Source of the DNA: Armillaria gallica
Taxonomy: Eukaryota > Basidiomycota > Agaricomycetes > Agaricales > Physalacriaceae
Direction: 5' to 3'
Length of the DNA: 64,000 nt
Assembly (NCBI GenBank): GCA_037576215.1
Contig: JBANDB010000004.1
Location: forward strand, 1,054,001 to 1,118,000
Under the pieces are notes generated by a model. It saw only the letters and a program-made list of their open reading frames with translations, was not told the origin of the DNA and did not search any database. The translations under genes and the position numbers were made by a program. Shown one piece after another: positions 1-11,016 of this stretch. Each line of letters starts with the position of its first letter. Position 1 is the first letter of the stretch.

Positions 1-1
1 G

Positions 2-517
2 GGAAAATATGATTCAGTCAAGAAATTTATTCGGCAATACAAGCAAATGTGTGCCGTGTATAATGTATCTGACAAGGAAAAATGCCGGAGAATAGTTGAT
101 TATTGCTCCACTTGAGTCACAAGATTTATCGAAGCATTGGATAGTTTTGTTGATGAAAAGTGGAATCAGCTAGAAACGGACATACTCACCTATTACGATG
201 CGGAATTAAACGAATCTCGTTATCTAGTCAGTGACTTAGATCAATTGACAGATGACTGGCGCAAGAGGGGAATGAATAATCTTAAACGCTTTAAAGCGTA
301 CGAGGTTGAATTCCTAATGATAGCCAATTGGTTACGACACAAGGGAAAAATAACTCAGGATGAGCAGCATACCAAATTTTGGTATGGGCTAAACAAGAAG
401 CTTCGCGAAAGTGTGGAAGCACGATACCTAGCTGCTCACCCAGGATATGATCCCCGAAAAGTGATACCAAGAAACGAGATTTCAAAAATCGTATATGGGA
501 TCTTTACACGGGACTGA
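2..517 (+). pseudogene. Gag capsid portion, N-terminus outside the window, two in-frame TGA stops
   Basis: The frame open at base 2 reads through to the giant ORF at 530 apart from TGA at 113-115 and TGA at 515-517. The translated segment is a helical, charged, capsid-like domain; the stretch FIEALDSFVDEKWNQL is typical of gag capsids of fungal gypsy elements. Twelve bases separate the second stop from the next TTG codon in the same frame, and the following Lys/Arg-rich tract is a normal continuation of gag. The two stops are therefore lesions in one long gag, not gene boundaries. Each is one transition from CGA (Arg). Confidence 0.75.
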
Positions 518-3500
518 TTTGATGCTGACTTGACTGCTCGAAAGTCAAAGCATCGGAAGAGGAAGCACAAAAACTTGCCAAAGATATCTGATTCAGACTT
601 GTCCACAACTGACAGTGAATTAGCATCTGATACTGAAGCTAGTTCAACTAGTGAGTCTGACCGGGATTCTAAGAGAGATCATCGGAGACGAAGGAAGAAG
701 AAGAAAAAGAGGAAGAAGAAGCCCAAATCAGAGTCATCTGAGAGTGATGAATCAACCAAAGGTACCTCTTCGGACGAATCAGACTCTTCCGATTCAGACA
801 TGGCTAAGAAGAAGACAGAGGAGCCTACTACAGGGAAAGAAAAAGGGAAAAGGAAGACCCCATCCTCAAGCCATAAATCTGGTCAGAGTCCAGACAAAGA
901 GGACGATGAAGTAGAGAAGCTAGTGGATCAGCTCTCAAGGATGAAAATAAGTGATACTGACTATGCACGGATTTATTATAGGGCTACAAAGAAAGACGCA
1001 GCAGTTGCAGATATTGTAGCGGCACCTATGAAGGCCAATACAATGCCCTACACCCAGGCTCGAAGCAGGATACCACTAAACACGGCCCGAGAAATAGCCG
1101 AGTTATTCTGTTTTGGGTGTGGAGAACACGATCACATGATGCGGCAGTGTCCTTCTATAAATGAATGGGTCTCCACCGGAAAAATCAAGAAAGATGAATT
1201 TGGAAGGCTAACATACCGTGATGGCAATCTCATACGGCGCCGAGGCACGGAAACATTCAAGGAGGCCATACAAAGGACCACTATGCAGTCCAATTTGATG
1301 AGAGCTTACCCAGACGAGGAAGGGGAGTTCGAAGAAGACTATGCCGATGTGTACGAGATGCAAATTGACGAGTCATATTTCAATGATTACTACGAGGACG
1401 AAGAAGATACAGAGTATGACTCGCCAGTACAAACGTATGCAGTTGCGAGGGACCAAAAGGAGATCAAAACACGAGTACGAGAACGTCAAGCTGTGGTCAA
1501 AGGCCCTGCGAACAGCACCTCTCAACGTGCGAAAGGCATGCCTAATGGCCCCACAAGGGCTGTGTCCACAAATCCATATGGAACACGCATGAATCCAAAT
1601 ACGCAACTCACAGCAGACATATCCAGCATCCATGCACGGGGCACGAGGACATCTGACAGCAAACCACCGCCTGAACCCATCCCAATTGATGCACGCCCCA
1701 CTCGGAATCCTATTGTGTCTGAAATGGAAGATGTCGAAATGACAAATAGCTTACCTCCGGCGGTGGTGGGACAGAATCCAAGCACCACCCTGAGTGAGGA
1801 TGTCATTGCGAAACGAAGAGCCGAAAGACAGCCATTGATTACCAAGAAGTTTGAAGCCGATAGCCTCATGCGATCGATGCTGAATGCTCCTGTGACGGTA
1901 TCAATGGGGGAACTTATGGCTTGTAGTCCTGAATTGTGTAAACGCATTGTCAGAGAACTACAATACCGCAGTGTGAGAATAGCTGAACCCCTAGAAACTG
2001 GGAATAGTCATTACCTGGACGTGTCAGACTCGGAGCCAGCCAAAGTCAATCTGGTGAGAATGGATCCGATACGAGAGCAGCCGATAACGAGAGCCCCACT
2101 GATAGTAATATCGGTAAACCTGGGAATCGGAGGAAGGCAGTTAATTGTGAAAGCTATTGTTGATTCCGGGTCAGAAATCAACATAGTATGCCAATCCGTG
2201 GCACGAGAACTCAATAAGCAATATCCTATAACACCACTGCGAGAAATTCGGTGTTCAGACGCGAACGGAAACGAAGGCACACTTCATGGACAATTCAATA
2301 ATGTCTATATTCATCAAGCTAGCATCGTTACAAATGCGGTATTCTTCGTAGGCAGTTATAACGTTGGATTTCAGCTTCTGCTAGGGCGACCATGGATCCG
2401 AGGGAATTTGGTATCCGTAGACGAACGCGTTGAGGGGACATACCTAGTGTATGCCAACCCAGCAAGCCCTAAAGAATATACAGAGCTACTCGTCGTCGAT
2501 GAGAAATGGGAAGCTGGAGTCAATGGAACGGCACCGACCTTATTGGCGCAAACAAGCAATGTAAAATTCCGGGGATCCTGGAAAATAGATGAAGGTCAGG
2601 AAGTCGTCGAGATAGGATCGCCAGTCACGTACTGGTCATTTCTGGCTATGCAAAACCCTTATCCTGGCATACCCCCCACCACGCCACAGTCCTTCCATCA
2701 GATGAATCGAAGCTTAGAGACACCCAGAGCAACGAGACGTCGTGCCCTCGAACACCTGAGACACCGAGAAATCTGTACAGCCAATGATATGCTGTCCCAA
2801 TCTCTGTTTCAGAACCAGGATACTGCGAGACGAAGTACAGCGTACCGAAATCGAAATGCAGAACGATGGAGTTACGCGTTGAAGGCACTGCAAAGACATT
2901 GGGACCCCTTCAAACGAGACAAAGATATCAGACTCACAGTGCCGAACCAGTACCCTGTGGAGAATCAAGAAGTAACCCTATACAATCGGATACGCGGAGA
3001 ACGCATGCAATACCCCAGAGCTAGGCTACCATTGTGGTCAGTATTAGGACTGCCACCTGATACCGATGATGAAAGTAAAACTTACTTTTGTTCCCAGCAG
3101 GATATTTTTGACGCGTTTGAAACGGAGATCAGACGACTGAGCGAGATATTGAGGAAAAGGAAAAGATTTCGCGAGTATAAAGAGCGAGCAGAAAGAAGGA
3201 AACGGAAAAACAAACCATCGTACGATTATTCAAGCCCCCAACCACAACTCGAACCATTACAGATGCCGCAGCCAATGCCGATTTATTCTGCGGACCGGGA
3301 CATCCGGAATCGTCTGCGGGCCATCACAAACGAGGCAGAAGATGAAGACCCTGTCACTATTATTCCTCCCAACCGTGTATCTCGACCAGCACCACTATCC
3401 CACTCTGCCGAATACTTCCCCATCCTCGACTCCACAGGACGAACACAACTTAGCTTCTTACGCAACTCCCTATCCCATCCCGATGTCACTACTGCCGATT

Positions 3501-6500
3501 CCTTTCACGCTATTCTCCTCACGGCAAACAATGCCCTGCGTCTCGAAACCGATATGTTTGATGGCCAACGACTCCAACGCACACACGCATTTAATGCGAC
3601 CCTTGCTGAGTTACAAGGGCCAGATGCAGAACCCATCTCGTCACGCGTAGGACACGCAGTAATATTATTTTTTCCAGGGGAATACGAACGTAAGTCATTA
3701 TCCCCTGATAAGAAAGCAAAGGTTTATCGTGTTGTAGCACGCTTGGGAGAAGCAATTACAGTACACGGACGCTACAATGGAAGGGACTCGGACAGCGACG
3801 ACGTGTCCTCAAGCTCGGAGGGATACGACTCCTCCATCAACTCCGCACTGGAAACGGGCAACGAGAGCTCGAGCGATTCCGTCGTGCAAGTTCAAAGAAC
3901 TATGCCTCAACCACGCCTAATTTCTAGCCCAACCAACGCAACAGCGGGAAGCAGCAGAGCACCGTCTGCTCGCCACGTCATTGACGACATCGAGGCCCAG
4001 GCCACGGCGGAGAAAGGTAGGCTAGTACACACCTTTGTGTGCCGACTTTCCTCTGACCCTTGGAACCGTCCAGCTATTGCGCAGTCCCTGCCAAATCAGT
4101 TCATCAACAAGGACCACCCCCTCCATCTTGTGCTACCTCCAATGTTTCTTGTCTTGACCACGCATATTATTCAAATCAAGAGGGACGAAGCCTGCGAAAT
4201 ATTTCGCATTCCCACTGACTACGGCCTCGTAATGCGCCTGAACGAGCCTCAATTGACGCGTCGAATGAGCGAGCTACCTCGTGAAATGGGGCTACGCATG
4301 GACTACACGACGCGTACTCTAATCAAAGCAGTCAACGAGAAGGGATGCGCATTACTGCTGCATAACCCACTCTTCCTCATCACCCTCCATCAGACCCTCT
4401 TCCCTTGCCGTGCTAGCTCTAGTGACGAAACACCTGTCTCTCACAGGATGCCGTACTTCCGACCAGAGTTTTTCACTCTCGAAGGATCGGGAATCACTGC
4501 CAGGGATACACCCTTGACAGACTCGCCTCCAGGGCTAATCAGTGTGGATAGTTCTGACCCCGAGGATGGAGAGATCATGAGTCCAAAGATCTTACCCCCA
4601 GGTTCATCGAATGTCGACGATTGCAACGTGATACCGACGACGCAAGCAACGGAGACCTCAGAAGATAGTGAGGAACAAGCTTCGCCACCTTCATATTCAA
4701 CGGGTATGCATAATAAAATCTTATTTTATTCTTCCAACACGCTAAAAAGCTTCAACACCTTTGCAGACAAAATGGATAGCTCTTCCGTGCAGGCCACGGC
4801 TAGCCTCCATCGATCTCCGACACCTATACCAGGGCGTCGACAGCAAATAAGCCAACTCTCGTCATCCTTGATGCCCATTGAGGAATCCTCGCAGTCGGCA
4901 AGTCTCGCCCAAGTATATCTCACCCGGGTACATTCACCTATAGTGTCCGATACTCCTTTGAAGCATACGGTATCCTTGCCAGTACTCAACAAGGATGCGA
5001 TAATGCTACAGGATCAAGACTTAGATCCTCGCATTCGGCGCAAGAACATCGAGCTTGTACCTGAAGATTTCGAGCTAGAGGAGCACTCTAAGCACGATCT
5101 TTGGAAGGTAGATACCTCCACGAACACGCCGACTCTCCATCTTGACTTACGACTGAGTCAGAACCCAGACGTCTACGCTTCGATGTCCTCAGACTCAGAG
5201 CAAGACTCGTCTCCGGCACGAGCCTATTCTGGGGCTCAAAGCATCGACCCGTCATCTCCCATCCATGAAGATTCTCCTCCGGAAGATTCTTCCTCCCCAT
5301 CTTCAGGCCAAATCGACAGCAGCGATGATGCCTATGCTTACTCTCCCTTGAGCCTTGACGAGATGCGCCGAGGGAACCTCAAATCAGTATTTTACAAGCT
5401 GGAACCCGTACGCATTGGACCTGCTACGACCTTAGTACGCGCAACACAAGCATACCTACCCAAGCACTACGTTATTCGGACCTCGGAATTCGATGAGCAA
5501 GGCAGAAACAATGCCTTCACGTACATTACTCGCAAACACGACGATCAATGGCGTCGAGCCTTCGAGTTCATACCTATGGACAACGGACCACTCTCCCCTC
5601 CACCATACAACAGCGCCGAGTACCCTTTCCGTTTCCAAATCATCCATCATTTTCGAGGGGCCAACGATAATAGCCCATTACACAACGAGTTCAATGGACT
5701 CATTCCACCTTCGCATGAAAAATATTCGAGCATTCGTGGAACCGAGGAATTCAAGATCTCGACCTTAGCAATCAAGGTTCACGAGTTTTTGCGGGACCTT
5801 GACGTTGAAGTAGCGGACTGGGCAGTAGGCCACCCACGAATGACACAAGAAGAGTTGGAAAACGTACGCATCAAGATATTTGAAGAAAGGAACGAGCGAA
5901 GTCGTTTGATGCACCTAGGAAGGTGGGGAAAGCAGATGCGTGCTCGCAGGAAGGAAGACGAAGTTCAGGCTAGAAGACTGGTAAGCATCCCTGATCTTCT
6001 AGAAGAGGTTCTTCACAATCTTCGGCAGGTGCAGAATCTAGATAACGGGGTAGAAACCACTGTTCCCTCGCCTGCTATCGTCACGTTCCTTGAAAAATGG
6101 GAACTTGGACCAGCTCAAGAACAGGTCACGGTGGGGAAACGGATTATTCCGTATATCCAGACCTACAATCTTTTCGAAGACGACGGTCCGTACACCTTCC
6201 TCGATAGTACTAAATCCATGGACTCTTCCATGCGCACTAACCCTTGGGGCCCTGTCATCAGCAAGATACGTGTAACTCGTATCTGTATTAGAAGACTTTT
6301 AGGCCTCATTGTGAAGCAGCTCGTCCTCAGTCAGTGGCGAGACTCCATTGACAGGCTTAGCCCCGAGGACGATACTCGCCATTATTTCTATTGGCATTGT
6401 AATTCCTTTCGCTACCTCGATAGCCGTTATACGTCGTATATGCAAGGCTTTAATTGCTGTTGCGTTCACAACGACCCTCAAACCGGTGCACCTCGGGAGC

Positions 6501-6766
6501 CACGTATGCCCAGGAATCCCTTGCTTACAGTCGACGAGGACGAATTGTTATTCCACGCGACAGCCATATTCGAGCATGAGGGACGCGGTGAGCTTTCTAA
6601 CAATATTAGGTTTGCACGCGGTGCAGAATGCTTCATGGCCGACGAAGTTCGCGAACTATTCGAGAAAGGATATATCGACTCAACAGTATATTATGATGAT
6701 GAAGGACATCACCGTTTCTTTCGAGGAGACGACTACGACCTTCATTACTACGATGAAGAGGATTGA
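518..6766 (+). CDS. Gag C-terminus, zinc knuckle and aspartic protease fused to a ~1,400-residue unknown region X
   Basis: One open frame of about 2,080 codons, ending in TGA-TAA at 6764-6769. No ATG start should be assumed: it is the continuation of gag past the TGA at 515. Counting from 530, residues 1-120 are Lys/Arg- then Ser/Asp/Glu-rich. A CX2CX4HX4C nucleic-acid-binding knuckle lies at residues ~194-207 (1109-1150). A retropepsin-like domain has the catalytic VDSGSEINIV (Asp at residue 545, base 2162) and the later motif LLLGRPW near 2370-2390. After ~residue 640 I recognise nothing. Region X has a basic coiled stretch (RRLSEILRKRKRF, ~3140), several Ser/Pro/Glu-rich low-complexity tracts, and a folded-looking C-terminus ending in a Tyr/Asp-rich tail. 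X could be a captured gene or a lineage-specific Gag-Pol spacer. That it stays open for 2,000 codons while pol has three stops is notable. Confidence 0.8.
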   Translation, partial: FDADLTARKSKHRKRKHKNLPKISDSDLSTTDSELASDTEASSTSESDRDSKRDHRRRRKKKKKRKKKPKSESSESDESTKGTSSDESDSSDSDMAKKKTEEPTTGKEKGKRKTPSSSHKSGQSPDKEDDEVEKLVDQLSRMKISDTDYARIYYRATKKDAAVADIVAAPMKANTMPYTQARSRIPLNTAREIAELFCFGCGEHDHMMRQCPSINEWVSTGKIKKDEFGRLTYRDGNLIRRRGTETFKEAIQRTTMQSNLMRAYPDEEGEFEEDYADVYEMQIDESYFNDYYEDEEDTEYDSPVQTYAVARDQKEIKTRVRERQAVVKGPANSTSQRAKGMPNGPTRAVSTNPYGTRMNPNTQLTADISSIHARGTRTSDSKPPPEPIPIDARPTRNPIVSEMEDVEMTNSLPPAVVGQNPSTTLSEDVIAKRRAERQPLITKKFEADSLMRSMLNAPVTVSMGELMACSPELCKRIVRELQYRSVRIAEPLETGNSHYLDVSDSEPAKVNLVRMDPIREQPITRAPLIVISVNLGIGGRQLIVKAIVDSGSEINIVCQSVARELNKQYPITPLREIRCSDANGNEGTLHGQFNNVYIHQASIVTNAVFFVGSYNVGFQLLLGRPWIRGNLVSVDERVEGTYLVYANPASPKEYTELLVVDEKWEAGVNGTAPTLLAQTSNVKFRGSWKIDEGQEVVEIGSPVTYWSFLAMQNPYPGIPPTTPQSFHQMNRSLETPRATRRRALEHLRHREICTANDMLSQSLFQNQDTARRSTAYRNRNAERWSYALKALQRHWDPFKRDKDIRLTVPNQYPVENQEVTLYNRIRGERMQYPRARLPLWSVLGLPPDTDDESKTYFCSQQDIFDAFETEIRRLSEILRKRKRFREYKERAERRKRKNKPSYDYSSPQPQLEPLQMPQPMPIYSADRDIRNRLRAITNEAEDEDPVTIIPPNRVSRPAPLSHSAEYFPILDSTGRTQLSFLRNSLSHPDVTTADSFHAILLTANNALRLETDMFDGQRLQRTHAFNATLAELQGPDAEPISSRVGHAVILFFPGEYERKSLSPDKKAKVYRVVARLGEAITVHGRYNGRDSDSDDVSSSSEGYDSSINSALETGNESSSDSVVQVQRTMPQPRLISSPTNATAGSSRAPSARHVIDDIEAQATAEKGRLVHTFVCRLSSDPWNRPAIAQSLPNQFINKDHPLHLVLPPMFLVLTTHIIQIKRDEACEIFRIPTDYGLVMRLNEPQLTRRMSELPREMGLRMDYTTRTLIKAVNEKGCALLLHNPLFLITLHQTLFPCRASSSDETPVSHRMPYFRPEFFTLEGSGITARDTPLTDSPPGLISVDSSDPEDGEIMSPKILPPGSSNVDDCNVIPTTQATETSEDSEEQASPPSYSTGMHNKILFYSSNTLKSFNTFADKMDSSSVQATASLHRSPTPIPGRRQQISQLSSSLMPIEESSQSASLAQVYLTRVHSPIVSDTPLKHTVSLPVLNKDAIMLQDQDLDPRIRRKNIELVPEDFELEEHSKHDLWKVDTSTNTPTLHLDLRLSQNPDVYASMSSDSEQDSSPARAYSGAQSIDPSSPIHEDSPPEDSSSPSSGQIDSSDDAYAYSPLSLDEMRRGNLKSVFYKLEPVRIGPATTLVRATQAYLPKHYVIRTSEFDEQGRNNAFTYITRKHDDQWRRAFEFIPMDNGPLSPPPYNSAEYPFRFQIIHHFRGANDNSPLHNEFNGLIPPSHEKYSSIRGTEEFKISTLAIKVHEFLRDLDVEVADWAVGHPRMTQEELENVRIKIFEERNERSRLMHLGRWGKQMRARRKEDEVQARRLVSIPDLLEEVLHNLRQVQNLDNGVETTVPSPAIVTFLEKWELGPAQEQVTVGKRIIPYIQTYNLFEDDGPYTFLDSTKSMDSSMRTNPWGPVISKIRVTRICIRRLLGLIVKQLVLSQWRDSIDRLSPEDDTRHYFYWHCNSFRYLDSRYTSYMQGFNCCCVHNDPQTGAPREPRMPRNPLLTVDEDELLFHATAIFEHEGRGELSNNIRFARGAECFMADEVRELFEKGYIDSTVYYDDEGHHRFFRGDDYDLHYYDEED

Positions 6767-6782
6767 TAAGGTACTATCAATC

Positions 6783-6799
6783 TCTTTGTTCCCTGCGGA
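6783..6799 (+). repeat. 17-bp motif shared with 12014-12030
   Basis: TCTTTGTTCCCTGCGGA occurs just after the ORF1 stop and again, identically, just after the third ORF and before the 3' LTR. Both sites are non-coding. It may be a remnant of the element's internal rearrangement or a functional RNA/DNA signal; the sequence alone does not say. Confidence 0.6.
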
Positions 6800-6876
6800 G
6801 AACTCGCTGACTATTCTGCTAGATATTTTCCCCTGTTACTTCTCAATTCCGATTTCTTTCTTTTATTTGATAACAC

Positions 6877-7056
6877 TTACTGCGCATTCATACCCCCAGA
6901 CAATTTCGTTTATTCTTTTACTTACTGTGCATTCATACCCCCAGACAATTTTGTTTACTTCTTTATTTACTGAGCATTCATACCCCCAGACTATTTCGTT
7001 TAACTACTCACTTACTGCGCATTCATACCCCCAGACACTTTCGTTTACGTCTCCGA
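6877..7056 (+). repeat. Four tandem 45-bp repeats between ORF1 and pol
   Basis: Units start near 6877, 6922, 6967 and 7012, each containing GCATTCATACCCCCAGAC. The period is exactly 45 bp, so in the pol frame it encodes four 15-residue units with the core HSYPQT. The pol frame is open from 6348 through these repeats into RT, so they are either a spacer or an N-terminal extension of Pol. Confidence 0.9.
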
Positions 7057-7106
7057 ATCTTACTACTATTTATATATTACTGAGCCAATGGAATCCGACA
7101 ACTTTT

Positions 7107-10100
7107 ATGGCCACACGTCAACTTGTAAACCAAGCTCGAAAGAAAGAGCAAGGCCTACAGTACTTGACAACGAGCTTCGAACCGAGAATTTGGACACCGC
7201 CGAAAACCAAGCAATTAGGCAAATCATTTCGGTCCTTTTATTTTCGGGTTTCCGACACTCAGGTCTACGAAGAACATAAGTCAGGAAATATTCCTAAACT
7301 AACACGGAGAAGGAAAAGAAGAATATTACATGACCAAAAGGAGAAATGGCGGCATTATTTGCAGCCATGTGAAGATGATGAAGAAAACCGAGTGTATACA
7401 ATCCAGGATTACCCATTCGAAGAAGGAGACATTATTGTTGTACCTGACAAAGATCTCTTTTGGATCAGAGAAGAAATCCAAACATCGCGTGCCCGTGCAT
7501 TCACCATGTACAAACGAGTTGATCGAAAGGTCAAACCAGTATCCACGACCTTCCCTGAAGAAGCACGAGTACGCCGAACCATTCCACAAAATCCTTTGTT
7601 GACTCTAGCAACACTACCAACAAATCCACCTGACTTCCAGTCCACAGAACGACTGACAGAGGAACGTATGAAGGAATTGAATGTGAATCAGGATAATTTC
7701 CTTTGGCCAGAAGAAGAAAAGCTATTCAAACATGTGTTGAAATTGAATGAGCAAACTCTTCCATATGAGGAAAAAGACCGAGGAACATTCAGTCAAGAAT
7801 ATTTCTCTGACTACATTATGCCTGTCATCGAACATACCCCCTGGGAGTACAAGAATATTCCCATACCACCTGGAATTAGGCAAAAGGTCATAGAATTCCT
7901 GAAAAGTAAAATTGAAGCAGGAGTCTACGAAGCTAGCCAGTCATCATATCGGAGCAGATGGTTCTGCATTCTAAAGAAGAGTGGTGCCTTACGATTGATC
8001 CATGATCTGCAGCCCCTTAGCAAGATTTCAATACGTGATGCAGGACAAATTCCTGAACCTGATGACTTCATAGAACCATACGGAGGATGTCAATGCTACA
8101 CCATGTTCGACATGTTTTGGGGATTTGATGCAAGAAAAGTTGATGTTAGGTCAAGAGACTTAACTGCTTTCTACACACCCCTAGGATTGTTGCGCATTAC
8201 AGCATTGCCCATGGGCTACACCAATTCACCTGCAGAATTTCAGAATTGCATGGTATTCATCTTACAAGATGAAATTCCCCATGTGGCCAATATCTTTATT
8301 GATGACCTTCCTATCAGAGGACCTCAAACCCGATATTTGAATGCTGATGGTCAACCAAGCACAATTCCTGAAAATCCAGGAATACGACAGTTTATCTGGG
8401 AGCATGCCAATGATGTTCACAGAATAATGCATCGTGTAAAATGTGCTGGTGGGACCTTCTCACCAAAGAAGACACAAATCTGCCGCCCCAGTGTTATAAT
8501 ATTAGGACAGCTATGTTCTGCTGAAGGAAGACATCCCGAAGATGGGCGAGTCAAGAAGATTTTGAACTGGCCAGTGCTGAAAACCAGCACAGAGGTTAGG
8601 GGCTTCTTAGGACTGTGTGGAACTGTCCGAATTTGGATAAAAGACTATTCCAAACTTGCACGGCCACTAATAGACCTAGTCAGGAAGAATTTTGAGTTTG
8701 ATTGGGGAGATGCCCAAAAGGAGGCATTTGACGTACTGAAGAATCGAGTGAGCTCTGCTCCCGCCTTATGAGCCATTGACTACAAGTCCCAGTTACCCGT
8801 GTATCTATCAGTGGATACTAGTCAGAAGGCCGTAGGGTTTATTCTCTCTCAAATTGATGAAAATGGTAAACGGAGACCAGCTCGCTATGGATCTATTCCA
8901 CTCAATGAACGAGAAAGCCGATATTCCCAGCCTAAATTGGAATTATATGGGCTATTCCGTGCCTTACGTGCATGGAGAAAATATATTATTGGCCTTGAAA
9001 ACTTCCATGTGGAAGTAGATGCCAAATATATTAAGGGAATGATAAGTGCTCCTGACATGCAACCTAATGCGGCAATGAATAGATGGATACAGGGGATATT
9101 ATTATTTGACTTCACTTTGATCCACATTCCCAGAACAAAGTTCCGAGGCCCAGATGCATTGTCCCGTCGAGACTTAGGGGAAAATGAGACACCTCCCCCT
9201 GAGGAATACGATGATTCTTGGCTAGATGATATGACATTATTGGCATACATACCTGACCAAGAAGCAGTACAACGAATCGATACCTTCATACAACAAATCA
9301 CTGCTGGAGCACCAGCCCGAGTTCTGCTGGGTCGCATGGAGCACACAAAAATACAAGACAACATGCTCAGGGAAATCAAAGAATTACATGAGGACCGCTC
9401 ATTGCCAGTCAAAGCCACAGCAGCCGCAGAAAAGAAATTCTATAAGAAAGCCTCACAGTATTACGTTACTCCAGATGGCCGAATGTTCAAACGGAACAAG
9501 GAGAAATCACCATTACTGGTTGTTCTGGACCCTGACATCCGGAAAAGAATTCTTATAGAAGCGCATGATCAGCTAGGTCATAAAGGAGAACAAGCAGTCT
9601 ATGATGTATTACGAATCAGAACATTCTGGCCTGGAATGCGGACGGATGTGCACCAACATGTATCCTCATGTCATGAATGTCAGATTCGGCAGCTAACTCG
9701 AATGTTATTGCCACCAACCATCTCTACGCCTGTAACCATATTTGAAAAAGTCTTCGTGGATGTCATGTTCATGAGTCCTCGTTCTAAGAACTATGGATAC
9801 ATTGTTTGTGCCAAAGATGACTTGACAGGTGTTGTTGAGGCTAGTCCCTTGATCAATAACAACTTAAAAGAACTGGCAAAATTCTTTTGGGAAAAGATTT
9901 ACTGCCGATATGGCGCCATTGGACAAGTAGTCACCGACAATGGGCCTGAGGTAAAGGGAGCATTTGAAATACTAATCAGGAGACTGAATATACCTCACGT
10001 ACGAGTGTCACCTTACAACAAGCGGGCAGGAGGAGTAGTAGAACGAGGTCACTTCATACTACGAGAAGCAATGGTCAAAGCCTGCCCAAAGTGTGTTAAA

Positions 10101-10751
10101 GATGGAAAAATCAAGAATTGGCATAAATACTTAGATGCTGCAGTATTTGCAGACTGAGTCACTGTCAGCAGCGTAACAGGATATTCCCCTTATTTCTTGC
10201 TGCATGGAGTGGAGCCATTATTGCCCTTTGACTTGATAGACGCTACATTCATGGTAGAAGGATTCCGATCTGGGATGACAACATCTGATCTATTGGCCTT
10301 ACGGATTCGGCAACTCTCTTGACATGCAATCGATCTTGAAAAAGCTGCTGATGCCTTAAAAACAGCCCGACTCAATTCACGAGAACAGTTTATCAAACGG
10401 TTTGAACACCGAATATTGAAAACCAAATACAAGCCTGGAGATCTGGTATTGGTTCAAAATAGCCGATTGGAGATGACAGTCAACCGATTTAAAACACATC
10501 CCCGATATTTGGGACCATACAAAGTGGCTCAGCAGACCCAAGGAGGAAGTTATAAATTGAAGGAGTTAGATGGGACTCTTCTTCGGAAAAATGTCGCAGC
10601 ATTTCGGTTATACCCATATATTTCCCGAAATGGGCCAGAATTCCAAACGTTAATTCATGGAGGTGGCCATTCTGCAGATCCTAGCCAATATACCGAAAAG
10701 ATATCAAGAGTAGAAGAGGATTCTGAATCTGATTGGGATCAAGTTGAATAA
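7107..10751 (+). pseudogene. Pol polyprotein: reverse transcriptase, RNase H, integrase (three in-frame TGA)
   Basis: The likely start is ATG 7107, although the frame is open back to 6348 and overlaps ORF1 by 419 bases, so a +1 frameshift is another way to express it. RT spans ~7850-8500 with the catalytic variant FIDD (8295-8306) in place of YVDD, and the upstream motif LPMGYTNSPAEFQ. RNase H follows from ~8790 (VDTS, KLELYG, VEVDAKY, PDALSRR). Integrase has an HHCC zinc region (~9560-9680: HDQLGH, CHECQ), then catalytic Asp in FVDVM, Asp in TDNGPE and Glu in VVERGH. A GPY/F-like tail (YLGPYKV) lies near 10510. TGA at 8769, 10155 and 10320 interrupt conserved stretches where Arg is expected, so the polyprotein is broken. 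Confidence 0.93.
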
Positions 10752-11016
10752 AGAGGAAAAAGCCAAGGAGAAATCACCAATGTTGCGTACACATAATAAA
10801 GCAACAGATTGTCTTAACCTGCGCAACACGTAACAAGATAGGCATTCATTCCACCCTGCAAATGCAATAGAGTAATAGAAGAATTCTCTTTACTCTTTTT
10901 GCTGCGCAGGTAGCCGATGACCCTCTTACACATGTCGCAGCAATTGGCAAAACCACAACCTTCATTTCAACGCTCAATCCAACGACCATCTACTCAGACC
11001 TCACGCTAATTCCATC
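10752..11016 (+). other. Spacer between pol and third ORF
   Basis: Non-coding gypsy internal sequence; nothing recognisable. Confidence 0.5.

Noticed and set aside
3342..5768. Small alternative-frame ORFs inside gypsy ORF1 and both strands of pol
   Set aside because: They overlap the strong frame, lack motifs and are explained by its codon composition.
113..10322. In-frame TGA codons as recoding (selenocysteine, Trp or programmed readthrough)
   Set aside because: They fall inside conserved pol and gag stretches at positions expecting Arg and are not followed by a common readthrough context; the same change is seen in HET B beside an intact CGA in paralogue A.
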